Positions 1-9,526 of a stretch of DNA of 64,000 nt are shown one piece after another. This DNA comes from Streptomyces thinghirensis (lineage in GTDB: Bacteria; Actinomycetota; Actinomycetia; Streptomycetales; Streptomycetaceae). The notes under the pieces were generated by a model, which ran no database searches, had not been told where the DNA came from, and saw nothing but the letters and a program-made list of their open reading frames with translations. The stretch spans positions 372,001-436,000 of the forward strand of contig JAKFGP010000008.1 of assembly GCA_021502835.1 (NCBI GenBank). Reading direction: 5' to 3'. The translations under genes and the position numbers were made by a program. Numbering within the stretch: position 1 is the first letter of the stretch; each line of letters begins with the position of its first letter.

Positions 1-348
1 AACTCGGCTCCTCGACGAGGACCGTCTCGCCCTCCTCGCCGGTGGCCCTGCCCCGGATGACCTCACCGGTCGGCCGGCTGCCGACCTCGATGACCGGCTT
101 GCCGGGGATTGCGGATCTCGGCGTACCGGGCGTCCCGTACCTGCTCTCCGGAGGAACTGGGCGTCGACGGACCCGGCGCCGAGCAGCCGGCTGTCCACGA
201 TGCTGGCCAGCCGCACCGCCTCCAGGTCGACCCGCTCCTGGGCGGAGCTGCTGATCGTCCGGGTCTCGACGATCACGAGGGAGACGCCGAACACGGCGAT
301 CACGACGAGCACCACGGCGAGCGTGGACTGGATCAGTCGACGGCGCAT
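1..348 (-). CDS. Sensor histidine kinase, N-terminal part
   Basis: The first ~115 residues of a membrane sensor kinase that continues off the left edge. The protein starts MRRRLIQSTLAVVLVVIA, giving a transmembrane helix at about residues 5-27, followed by the start of an extracytoplasmic sensor region. The catalytic HisKA/HATPase domains are outside the window, so the kinase call rests on the N-terminal architecture and on the OmpR-family regulator ending 40 bp upstream. It would phosphorylate that regulator. An AGAGG-like ribosome site precedes the ATG. The reading frame changes near positions 110 and 150, probably sequencing indels. The sensed signal cannot be told from what is visible. 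Confidence 0.7.
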   Translation of the reverse strand, partial: MRRRLIQSTLAVVLVVIAVFGVSLVIVETRTISSSAQERVDLEAVRLASIVDSRLLGAGSVDAQFLRRAGTGRPVRRDPQSPASRSSRSAAGRPVRSSGAGPPARRARRSSSRSRV

Positions 349-388
349 GTCCTCTTACCCGGGCAGGCCCTGAGAGCTTCTCGGTGGC

Positions 389-1074
389 TCAGTTCTTCTC
401 GAAACGGAATCCGACGCCGCGCACGGTAGCGCGTGTAGCGGGGGTTCGCCGCGTCGTCCCCCAGCTTCTTGCGGAGCCAGGAGATGTGCATGTCGAGGGT
501 CTTGGTCGACGACCACCAGGTGGTGTCCCAGACCTCGCGCATCAGCTGGTCCCGGGTGACGACCCGGCCGGCGTCGCGCACCAGCACGCGCAACAGGTCG
601 AACTCCTTGGCGGTGAGCTGGAGCTCCTCCCTCGCCCATCCAGGCCGGTGCGACTCGACGTCGATGCGCACACCGTGCGTGGCGGCCGGCTGCGGGGCTC
701 GACGGCACCGCGCCGCAGCAGGGCGGAACCGGCGAACCCGGCGAGCAGCTCGGCGGGGCGGAAGGGCTTGGTGACGTAATCGTCGGCACCCGCGTCCAGA
801 CCGACGACGGTGTCCACCTCGTCGGCGCGCGCGGTCAGGATCGGGATCGGCGCTGGCGTAGCCACTCGGATCGCAGCCGGCGGGCGACCTCCAGCCCGTC
901 CATACCCGGCAGGCCAGGTCCAGCACGACCAGATCGATGGCGCCCTGCAGCCCGGCGTCGAGTGCGGTGGGTCCGTCCTCACGCACCTCGACCTCGTACC
1001 CCTTCCCGGCGCAGTGCGCGAGCCAGCGGCTCCGAGATGGACGCGTCGTCCTCGGCGAGCAGTACACGGGTCAT
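389..1074 (-). CDS. OmpR/PhoB-family response regulator (frameshifted)
   Basis: DNA-binding response regulator of a two-component system. The start [13 protein letters not shown] carries the acidic pocket of a receiver domain. The phospho-acceptor region LVVLDL, the switch motif [20 protein letters not shown], and the conserved Lys of DDYVTKPF are all readable, but in different frames. The C-terminal winged helix follows, with [16 protein letters not shown] and RDQLMREVW. The span encodes ~228 residues, the normal family length. At least four single-base indels (near 1010, 917, 640 and 430) break it. Because the domains are otherwise intact I read these as sequence errors. It precedes the partner kinase in the same leftward unit. 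I think it corresponds to S. coelicolor SCO3063, from recalled synteny. Confidence 0.85.
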
Positions 1075-1624
1075 GAGCTGATGGTAGTCCGCTCGGAGCA
1101 GCGCCCGGGGCGCGATCGCCCCGAGGGGTCTTACCTACGGACAAGCCGGGCACCCGCCGCGCGACGCGCCCGTCCGACCCTCGCCGACCCGCCACCGGCC
1201 CCTGTGCGAACCTGCGCCTGTGGGGTGTCATCCTGAGATGGACCTTCGAAGATCGTTCGCGGTTCCTTTATTACCTGTGATCCGCGTCTCAAGTCCTTCC
1301 ATACCGGTCGGTGTCCTGCCGTATGGTGAATCAGCGCCTGTAGCACCCAGAGGACCTTTGGCGACAGTTCGATGCTGAGGGTCTCTTTTGTGTGCGGGTC
1401 GGCCCCACGGCCGGCCTCGAAAGGAATGACCTGTGGCCGGGCCTCACCCGCGCGCACTGACGTGCGCAGAGGCGTGGATCCCGGTGGCCGCCGTCCACCG
1501 CTTCGCAATCCGGAGCGGAATCCCCCTCAAGGCGTGGGGCGGGCGGGTGACGGCCGCCGGTGCCGGCCGCCCCCACCGGGCGCGCATCGCCTCGCGAGCG
1601 CGTCCCGACCAGCAAGGATCGACC
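1075..1624. other. Intergenic region between divergent genes
   Basis: About 550 bases separate the leftward response regulator from the rightward peptide transporter. It should hold promoters for both. The stretch around 1240-1370 is less GC-rich (for example TTCCTTTATTACC near 1264-1276), consistent with a promoter or leader. No open frame here has convincing Streptomyces codon use or a family I recognise. Confidence 0.4.
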
Positions 1625-3131
1625 ATGGCGTCCAGCCTGACGAAGGACTCGGTCTCCCCGGGCACCCCCGGATCCGAGAAGACCTTCTTCGGCCACCCCC
1701 GCGGACTGGCCACTCTCTTCACTGACCGAGATGTGGGAGCGTTTCTCCTACTACGGCACGAGGGCTCTGCTCCCGCTGTACCTGGTGGCCCCCGGCGGTC
1801 TCGGCATGAACGCCGGCACCGCGACCGCGATCTACTCGGTGTACCTCTCGCTGGTGTACCTGCTCACGATGCCGGGCGGCTGGTTCGGCGACCGGGTCCT
1901 GGGGTCCCCCGCAAGACCGTCGCCGTCGCCGGCGGTGTGATCATGCTCGGCCACCTCACGCTGGCGCTGCCGTCCTCCGGCACGTTCTTCGCGGGCCTCG
2001 GTCTGGTCGCCATCGGCTCAGGTCTGCTGAAGGCCAACATCTCTCACGATGGTCGGCCAGCTCTACAGCGGCCCCGACGACCCGCGCGCCCGCGACGGTG
2101 GCTTCACCGTCTTCCTATGGGCATCAACCTGGGTGCCTTCGCGGCGCCGCTGATCATCGGCACCATCGGTGAGAACGTCAACTGGCACCTCGGCTTCGCG
2201 CTCGCCGCGGTCGGCATGGGCCCGGGCGTGATCCAGTTCCTGCTCGGCAGCCGCCACCTGGCCCCACGCACTCCAGCGTGGTGCCGAAGCCGCTGTCGGT
2301 GGAGGAGAAGACCTCCACGCTGCGCAAGGCCGCGTTCTGGGCCGCGCTCGCCCTCGTCTTCTACGCGATCGTCGGCTTCTCCGGCACTACACGCTGAACT
2401 GGATCCTGGTCCCGCTGACCCTGCTCGGCGTGATCATCCCGGTGCTGGTGCTGACGCGCATCAAGCGCGACAAGGAGCTGGACCGCGCCGAGCAGTCGAA
2501 GATGTCGGCGTACATCTGGTTCTTCGTCGCCGCGGCCGTCTTCTGGATGATCTACGACCAGGGCGGTTCGACCCTGGCGATCTTCGCCGACTCCTCGACC
2601 GACACCAGTGTCTTCGGCTGGGAGTTCCCGGTCTCCCTGGTTCCAGTCGGTCAACCCGGTCATCATCATGGCCCCTGGCCCCGGTCTTCGCCACGGTGTG
2701 GCTGGCGCTCGCCCGGCGCGGCAAGGAACCGAGCACGATCGTCAAGTTCTCGTTCGGTCTGGTCCTGGTCGGCGCGTCCTTCTTCCTCTTCGTTGCCCCG
2801 CTGGCCATCGCGGACGGCGGTCACAAGGCGGCCGCGCTGTGGCTGGTGGCGATCTACTTCGTCCAGACCTGCGGTGAGCTGATGCTCTCCCCGGTCGGCC
2901 TCTCGGTCACGACGAAGACGGCGCCCGTGAAGTACGCCTCGCAGATGATGGGCGTCTGGTTCCTGGCCGTCACCGCCGGTGACGCCACGACCGGCCTGCT
3001 CTCCATCGCCGGCGTCGACCTCAACAAGACGGGCATCGTCGCCGCGAGGCCGCCCTGGCCGTCCTCGCCGGTGTCGCGATCTCGGATGTACCGCAAGCGC
3101 GTGGAAGGAACTCATGGGCGACGTCCGCTGA
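1625..3131 (+). CDS. POT-family proton-dependent oligopeptide transporter (frameshifted)
   Basis: Inner-membrane di/tripeptide:proton symporter. The POT signature is visible just after the N-terminus: [16 protein letters not shown] contains the ExxER-FxYYG motif used for proton coupling and peptide binding. Further family stretches are [24 protein letters not shown], and a C-terminal half with [11 protein letters not shown]. The reconstructed product is ~502 residues with about 12-14 membrane segments, the usual size. AAGGATCGACC before ATG 1625 fits a ribosome site, and the gene ends GDVR-stop. At least six single-base indels occur (near 1722, 1905, 2050, 2260, 2385 and 2640). They are scattered, so I read them as sequencing artefacts. 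Confidence 0.88.
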
Positions 3132-3439
3132 TCCCTGCCGACCTGGCGGTTCTTGCCCGCGGAGGGTCATCGCATCCCGGTGGATGCGGGTGGCCCTCCG
3201 GGTGTTTTGGGGGTGGGTGCGGGGGGAGTGTGGTGGGGCGGGGTGCCCGTGTGTGCGGGCGTGCGGTACGTCGGGGTGGTGCGGGGTGCGGATGAGGCGC
3301 GGGCCGCTGAGGGGCGCACGTGGAGGTGTTCTGGCACGGGCCTGGGCACGGGGCGGGCGGGGATCCGGTTCCGCCCCGGCAGGTGCCGGGTGCGCACCGG
3401 CGAGGGCCGCCCGCGAAGCTCGGGGCTGCGCGGGGCGCG

Positions 3440-3870
3440 GGACAGAGGGCGACGGGCGCCTGATGCAGCGCGGGGCGGCAGCGGCGGGCACTTGCGGCTG
3501 TACTGGGGCGCGGGCCGCAGGGCGACGGGCGCGCTAGAGAGACAGCGCGGGCACAGGGCGGCGAGCGCAGAAGCTTGCGGCTGTACGGGGCGCGAGCCAC
3601 AGGGCGACGACGGGCGCCAGAGAGACAGCGCGGGCACAGGGCGGCGAGCGCAGAAGCTTGCGGCTGTACGGCGGGCCGCAGGGCGACGGACGAGGCTGCG
3701 CGGGGCACAGGGCGGCGGCAGGGGACGCTTGAGGCAGCGCGAGGCGCGAGCCACAGGACGGCGGGCGGCGGGCGCTTGGGTGCAGGGCAACGCAGGAACT
3801 CAGGGCTGCGCGGTGCACAGGGCGACGTAGGAACTCAAGGCTGCGCTGGACGCAGGGCGCGGCACGCGCA
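3440..3870. repeat. Degenerate GC-rich tandem repeat array
   Basis: The gap between the peptide transporter and the anti-sigma gene (3132-4035) holds a run of imperfect repeats built on CAGGGCGACGGGCGC, GCGGCTGTACGG and GGGCACAGGGCGGCG. The best-preserved pair is an exact 53-bp direct repeat, 3536-3588 and 3619-3671, with an 83-bp period. A third, weaker copy lies at about 3462-3533, and decayed versions run on to ~3870. Long frames across it are by-products of GC bias and repetition. I see no credible gene in the 0.9-kb gap. Confidence 0.75.
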
Positions 3871-3873
3871 GGG

Positions 3874-3962
3874 GTGCAGGGGACGCAGTCCCCTGCACGG
3901 GTCTGAGGCGGAGCCCGCCGGGGTCCGAGGCGGAGCTCCCCGCCGGGGTCTGGGGCGGAGCC
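3874..3962. terminator. Hairpin plus triplicated Streptomyces-type GC repeat
   Basis: A 10-bp perfect hairpin (arms 3874-3883 and 3889-3898, 5-nt loop) is followed by three copies of a GGGTCTGAGGCGGAGCC-like unit, at 3899, 3921 and 3946. Units of this kind are, from general knowledge, common at the 3' ends of Streptomyces genes. Here they sit just downstream of the leftward anti-sigma gene and probably end its transcription. Confidence 0.5.
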
Positions 3963-4035
3963 CCAGGGGCGTCGGCCTCCTGGCCAACCGAGTCGGGCGG
4001 GCGAGTGGGAAAAGGTCGGCAAGAGCGCCGCAGGC

Positions 4036-4678
4036 CTACGCCGGCGCCCCCAGCTCGGCCCACACCCGCTTGCCCGCGACCCCGGCGTACGACCACGCCC
4101 CAGTCCAGGCACAGCCGCTGCACGATGAACATGCCGTGGCCACCAGGACGCCCCGCCCGGTGCGGGGTCCGCGGCGCCGGCTGACCCGTCCCCCGGTCGG
4201 AGACCTCCAGCCGGATCACCTTCTTCTCACAGGTGATCCACAGCTCGTCCGGCCCCTCGGCATGCAGACACGCGTTGGTGACCAGCTCGGACACCACGAG
4301 GAGCACGTCCTCGGCGGCGGCCCGCTGGTCGGCGGTGGCGGAGGGCAGCCAGCCCCAGGCGTACAGCGCCTGGCGGGTGAAGTCACGAGCGAGCGGGACC
4401 ACCCCGCTCTGGTCGTCGAAGACCAGCCTGCGTCCCTGCCGCCCACCGCCCCCGCAGGCGCGGCCCCTTCCCCGACCGGAGACGGAGACGAGGGAAGAAG
4501 AGGACGGGGCCGAGGCCGCGGACGGGGACGACGGCACGGACGTCCCGATCACGGCGGCCTGCCCCGCGGACACGCCCCCTCGGACTCCCCGGTCCCGGGC
4601 GCGCCCCTCGGACGCCCCGGAAGCGCCGCTGGGCTCCGGACCGCGGTCGCCCGGCGAGTAGGGCCGGGTGGTGCTCAT
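4036..4678 (-). CDS. prsI: Anti-sigma factor, HATPase (RsbW/SpoIIAB-like) kinase
   Basis: A GHKL-fold serine kinase that binds a sigma factor and is titrated by an unphosphorylated STAS partner. After a variable, low-complexity N-terminus (~75 residues) come the HATPase motifs. The N box is VVSELVTNACLHA (Glu and Asn of the ATP site), the G1 box is LEVSDRGTG, and the G2-type stretch is GGHGMFIVQRL. The end VAGKRVWAELGAPA is typical of Streptomyces RsbW-like proteins and is reached after one frameshift near 4085. Length is ~214 residues. It lies 189 bp downstream of the STAS gene and close to sigI. In S. coelicolor the SigI antagonist is PrsI; I use that name by synteny. Confidence 0.75.
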
Positions 4679-4867
4679 CAGCGCTTCACCTCACCGATTC
4701 ACCAGTTCACGTTTCAAAGTCGTACGTCGTACACAGTCAGCTCAGGGTGTCTCCTGCCCGACCGGCTCGTCCGAACACCCCTGTATTCGGCACGAAACAC
4801 AGGACGGGGCGAAAACGCCTGCCCCAGACAGCGCACGAGACCCGCCGCCGGCCGGACAAGGGCCGGT

Positions 4868-5245
4868 TCAGTCGGATTCGTCGGCCAGGGCGGCCTCCAG
4901 GGTGTCATGGAGGGTGAAGACCGCTTCCGCCCCCGTGATCTCGAACACGCGAGCCACCACGGGCTGCATGGCCACCAGATGTACACCGCCCCCCGCGGCC
5001 TCCGCCTTCAACCGCGCGCCGAGCAGGACGTTGAGTCCCGTGGAGTCGCAGAACTCCAGGCGCGAGCAGTCGACGACGAGCCGGTTGAATCCCTCGGCGA
5101 GACAGTCCTCCAGTGGCTCGCGCAACAGTTCGGCGGTGTGGTGATCCAACTCACCCGCCGGTGTCACGACGGCACTGGGGCCCTCTTCCCGTACTTCGAC
5201 CAGAAGCCGGCCCGACTGGGCACTGCCGACCGTCCCGCGGTCCAT
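4868..5245 (-). CDS. arsI: STAS-domain anti-anti-sigma factor
   Basis: A SpoIIAA/RsbV-like antagonist of an anti-sigma kinase, 125 residues and intact. The conserved phosphorylatable serine lies in SRLEFCDSTGLNVLLGARLK (motif DSTGL). The remaining STAS core is LLVEVREEGPSAVVTPAGEL and HLVAMQPVVARVFEITGAE. The ATG at 5245 is preceded by GGGAGAG; longer in-frame extensions upstream lack a ribosome site and look non-coding. It is transcribed away from sigI. Dephosphorylated protein would capture the HATPase protein and free SigI. The name ArsI follows the S. coelicolor SigI partner-switch literature as I remember it; the family assignment itself is firm. Confidence 0.85.
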   Translation of the reverse strand: MDRGTVGSAQSGRLLVEVREEGPSAVVTPAGELDHHTAELLREPLEDCLAEGFNRLVVDCSRLEFCDSTGLNVLLGARLKAEAAGGGVHLVAMQPVVARVFEITGAEAVFTLHDTLEAALADESD

Positions 5246-5496
5246 GCCGTTTCTCTCCCGAGGTCGTGACTGCTTGCTGACGCCCTCGAACACTACGCCT
5301 TCCCACCGCACTCCGACACCCGAACAACCGCACACAAACGGACATACCCACACAGAACACACTTGCGGTGGGCTCGGTAAACCCGGTAGGGCTAGTAAGG
5401 ACACGTAAACCGACACGGCCGGCTTTGGAGGCGCCGCACACCGCAGTGCACGTAATTGGCTTCGGCAGCCGTATGCCGAGAACGATGGAGGACATC

Positions 5497-6416
5497 ATGT
5501 CACCCCGGCTCGACGGATCGCGTACCCAAGAAGCGACGTCGACACTCCTCCGGAACATCTGGATCCCATCGAGCACCATGACGCGGTCGTCGACCACGAC
5601 GGCGCACTCGCCGGGCTTCCGGACATCCCCGCTTACGACGAGGTTGCTCCGGCGGACGCCCGGCCCTGTCCAAGACCCTCTTCGAGCGGCTCGAGTCGCT
5701 GGAGGAAGGCGCACCCACGAGCACGCGTACGTACGCAACACGCTCGTCGAGCTCAACCTCGCGCTGGTCAAGTTCGCGGCCTCCCGCTTCCGCTCCCGCA
5801 GCGAGCCGATGGAGGACATCATCCAGGTCGGCACGATCGGCCTGATCAAGGCGATCGACCGCTTCGAGATGTCCCGCGGTGTGGAGTTCCCCCACGTTCG
5901 CGATGCCGACCATCATCGGCGAGATCAAGCGCTTCTTCCGCGACTCCTCGTGGTCCGTGAGCGCGTCCCGCGCCGCCTCCAGGAGCTGCGGCTCGACCTG
6001 GCCAAGGCCGGCGACGAGCTGGCCCAGCGCCTCGACCGCGCCCCCCACGGTGAGCGAGCTGGCCGAGCACCTCGGCCTGTCCAAGGACGAGGTCGTCGAG
6101 GGCATGGCGGCCTCCAACGCCTACCACCGCCTCCTCGCTGGACGCCCAGCCGGAGGAGGACGACGCGGAGGGCGCGCTGGCCGACCGCATCGGCTACGAG
6201 GACCACGGACTCGAAGGCATCGAGTACGTCGAGTCGCTGAAGCCGCTGATCGCCGAACTCCCGCCCCGGGACCGCAAGATCCTCTCGCTCCGCTTCGTCG
6301 CGGGCATGACCCAGTCGGAGATCGGCGAGGAGCTCGGCATCTCCCAGATGCACGTCTCGCGCCTGCTCTCGCGCACACTCGTACGGCTGCGCAAGGGGCT
6401 CACGGTCGAGGAGTAG
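5497..6416 (+). CDS. sigI: SigB/SigF-family alternative sigma factor (frameshifted)
   Basis: An RNA polymerase sigma factor of the stress/sporulation SigF-SigB type (group 3). Region 2 reads NTLVELNLALVKFAASRF, EDIIQVGTIGLIKAIDRF and GVEFPTFAMPTIIGEIKRFF. Region 3 has WSVRVPRRLQELRLDLAKA. Region 4 is LPPRDRKILSLRFVAGMTQS then IGEELGISQMHVSRLLSRTL. The ATG at 5497 has GGAGG six bases upstream. A start at 5485 is also in frame but has no ribosome site. About five indels (near 5545, 5690, 5895, 5960 and 6130) break the frame, and conserved blocks on both sides are intact. Divergent from the STAS gene, it is the likely target of the adjacent partner switch. Confidence 0.88.
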
Positions 6417-6663
6417 TCCTCACCGGGTGACGCGCGCCCTCCAGGGGGTGGTCCGGAAATCGGGCCGCCCCCTTCGGGTTGTGCGCGCCGCCTGCGGTAC
6501 GGACCATCGCGCGCCTCCGGAGCCGCCGCCGAAACAGCCGCCGGTTACCCACGGAAACCTCTTCCTCGCGGGCCCCGTTCCACCACTGTGTGAGGCACCC
6601 CACAAACTGGCCGGTACGTCAGGACCGGCACCGTGCAGTCGCGGGGTACGAGGAGGCGGACGG

Positions 6664-8221
6664 ATGGCTCGGGGCGACGGGACCGACGGTGGTGCCCAGG
6701 CCGGGGACGAGACGTACGCCGGCGCGTCCGGACGCGCGGCTGACCGAACTGCTGCGCGCCGACACCCCCACCGCCTATCCGGCGCTCCAGGAACTCGCGC
6801 ACGGCACCAGCCTTCGGTACTCGCCTACGCCCGTCTGTGCACGGCCGGCGAGTCCACGGCACGGCAACTGGCCGCGCGCACCTTCGCGCTGGCGGCCCGT
6901 CGGGCTGCTCGCGGCACCGACGCCGCAGGGCCGTGGCGGCACCAACTGCTGCTCCTGGCCGGTGAGACCGCTGCCGAGTGGGCGGTCGACGAACGCTCCG
7001 CCGGGCTCGACGCCGGTCTGCTCCTCGTGGTGAACACGGCGGGCACGGGCCGCCCGGTCCCGCCCATGCTCGCGGCCTTCCGCTCCCTGCCGCCCCGTGC
7101 CCAGGGCATGATCTGGTACGGGGTGGTGGACCGGGAGCCTCGCCGACCGGACGGCCGAGCTGCTCGGCCTCGGCCGCCAGGACGTCACGTACGGCACACA
7201 GCCCGCGCTCCAGGCACTGGCGCAGGCCTGTCTGCGGTCCCGGCTGGCCGCCTCCGAGGACCCGCGCTGTGTGGACTTCCGGCGCCTCATCGAGGAGTCG
7301 GTACGGCCCGACACCCCGCGGGACAGCGCCGACCTGCACGCCCACATGGCGCACTGCCCGCACTGCACGGCGGCGCACGAAGAGCTGTGCACCCTGCGGG
7401 ACACCCCGCGCACGGCCCTCGCCGAGGGACTGCTGCCGTGGGCGGGCACGGCGTACGCGGCGCGGGAGACGGGCCAGCCGGACGGCGTCGCCTCGCTCGC
7501 GATGCCCGGGACCTGGCCGCCGTCGCGCCGTTTCGCGCTGGCCTCGGCGGCCCTGGGCGTGGCCCCGGTGCCGCTGCTCTTCCTGGTGCTGTCGCCGGAC
7601 GACACGCCGTCCCGGCCGGCGGCGAACGCGTCGGCACGTCCTCCCGCCGGACCACCGCCGGTGACGGTGACGGCGACCGTCCCGGCGACGCCGTCCTCCC
7701 CCACGCCGTCGCCGTCGCCTTCCGCGTCGTCGAAGTCCCCTCGCCGAAGCCGAGTCCGACACCCTCGCGCACCGTCCGGCCGTCGCCGACGCCGTCCACG
7801 CCGTCGTACCGGGCGCCGGGCGGCACGTACTCCCCAGTGGTGAACGTCGCCTCGGGCCGGTGCCTGGACATCGACGGCGGCCTGGAGAAGGGCACGGACG
7901 TCGTCACGGCGCCCTGCACCTCGTCCCACACCCAGCTGTGGCGGGTCGACGCCGGGCGCGGGGTGGTCCAGTCGTACGCCGACGAGGACTACTGCCTGGA
8001 CAGCCGCGGCCCGCGGACGAGGGCGTCGGCATCTGGGAGTGCGACTCGGTCGACGGACGCAACGGCCAGAACCTCCGCTTCTCGGTGGACGCGCGCGTGT
8101 GATCCGCCCCGGCATCGCCCCGGACCGCGCGGTGACCCCGGGCGGGGGTGACGCGGTGGTCCTCGTCGGGACGGCGTCGGGGCGGACGGACCAGCGGTGG
8201 CGAGCCGGGGCGGCCTCCTGA
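6664..8221 (+). CDS. Sigma-like / zinc-finger / ricin-lectin membrane protein (frameshifted)
   Basis: About 520 residues with an unusual domain order. The N-terminal 240 residues resemble a degenerate ECF sigma factor: a helical region-2-like part, then a region-4-like part with AFRSLPPRAQGMIWYGVVD and LLGLGRQDVTYG. Next is a zinc-finger-like HMAHCPHCTAAHEEL of the anti-sigma type. A transmembrane helix (FALASAALGVAPVPLLFLVL) and a Pro/Ser/Thr-rich linker follow. The C-terminus is a ricin-type beta-trefoil with ASGRCLDIDGGLEKG, TQLWRV and the ending TDQRWRAG. The cytoplasmic half would face transcription and the lectin half the cell wall. GAGGAGG precedes ATG 6664. At least four indels occur. 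I know this type from Streptomyces but not a function. Confidence 0.7.
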
Positions 8222-8309
8222 GCGGTCCGGGAGCGAAACCGGGTGGGGAACCGAACGCGAGCCTGGGCGGGAAACCGGACGCGAGTCCGGGCGGATTTCC
8301 GGGCGGTAA

Positions 8310-9485
8310 TCAGACCACGCGTGCGCCGCGCCGCCACACCCCGCTGACCAGCGGGACGCCGGGCCGGTAGGCCAGGTGCACGTGGCTCGGGGCGTCGAGG
8401 GAGCATCAGGTCGGCGTACGCGCCCGGGGTGAGGCGGCCGATGTCGTCGCGGCGCAGGGCGGCCGCTCCGCCCGCGGTGGCCGACCAGACCGCCTCGTCG
8501 GGGTCATCCCCATGTCCCGTACGGCGAGGGCGACGCAGAACGGCACGGAGGACGTGAAGGACGAGCCGGGGTTGCAGTCGGTGGACAGCGCGACCGTCAC
8601 ACCGGCGTCGATGAGGCGCCGGGCGTCCGGCCATTCGGCGCGGGTGGAGAACTCTGCGCCGGGGAGCAGGGTGGCGACCGTGTGGCTGTTCGCGAGGGCG
8701 TCCACGTCGGCGTCGGTGAGGTGGGTGCAGTGGTCGGCGCTGGCGGCGTCGAGTTCGACCGCGAGCTGCACGCCGGGGCCGTAGGAGAGCTGGTTGGCGT
8801 GGATGCGCGGGTGCAGGCCCCGGGCCTTGCCGGCGGTGAGGACGGCGCGGGCCTGGTCGCCGTCGAAGGCGCCCTTCTCGCAGAACACGTCGATCCACCG
8901 GGCGTGCGGGGCGCAGGCGTCGAGCATCTCGCCGGTGACGAGGGCGACGTAGGCGGCCGGGTCGTCGGCGAGTTCGGGGCGACGATGTGGGCGCCGAGGA
9001 AGGTGACCTCGTCGGTGTGGCGGGCGGCGACGCGCAGGGCGCGGGACTCGTCGGCGGTGGTCAGGCCGTACCCGGACTTGGTCTCGAAGGTGGTGGTGCC
9101 CTGGCGCAGGGCCTCTCCGAGGTAACGGGTGAGGCCTCGCCTCCAGTTCCGCGTCGCTCGCGGCACGGGTCGCGGCGACGGTGGTGCGGATGCCGCCGGC
9201 GCTGTAGGGGCGGCCGGACATGCGGGCGTTGAACTCCTCGGTGCGGTCGCCGCCGAAGAGGAGGTGGGAGTGGGAGTCGACGAAGCCGGGGAGGACCGCC
9301 CGGCCGCCGGCGTCGACCCGATTGTCAGTGGCGGGTGCTCGGCTTGATTCACCGGTCCACGCGACGCGGTCGCCGTCGATGACGACGGCCGCGTCCCGGA
9401 CCAGTCCGAGGGGGGAGTTGTCACCGAGGGAGGGGTCGTTGGTGACGAGTGCGGCGATGTTGGTGATGACGGTGCTGCTGCTCAT
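8310..9485 (-). CDS. hutI: Imidazolonepropionase
   Basis: Third step of histidine degradation: hydrolyses 4-imidazolone-5-propionate to N-formimino-L-glutamate. Amidohydrolase-superfamily motifs are present: [19 protein letters not shown] (HxH metal ligands), a central [11 protein letters not shown], and [12 protein letters not shown] near the C-terminus with the metal-binding Asp. The product is 391 residues, normal for HutI. The ATG at 9485 begins [15 protein letters not shown]. One or more indels lie near 8400 and 8975-9140. It is last in the leftward hut unit, 41 bp after hutF. Around 9310-9365 the codons are unusually AT-rich (TCA AGC CGA GCA) compared with neighbours; I cannot tell whether this is real or an error patch. 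Confidence 0.9.
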
Positions 9486-9526
9486 GATGTCCGTGACGTC
9501 CTCGTGGGGGCGGGAGCGGGCGTTCG

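Noticed and set aside
3153..3830. Long overlapping open frames on both strands in the repeat region
   Set aside because: They are Arg/Ala/Gly-rich translations of GC repeats, have no ribosome sites or family features, and overlap each other in several frames.
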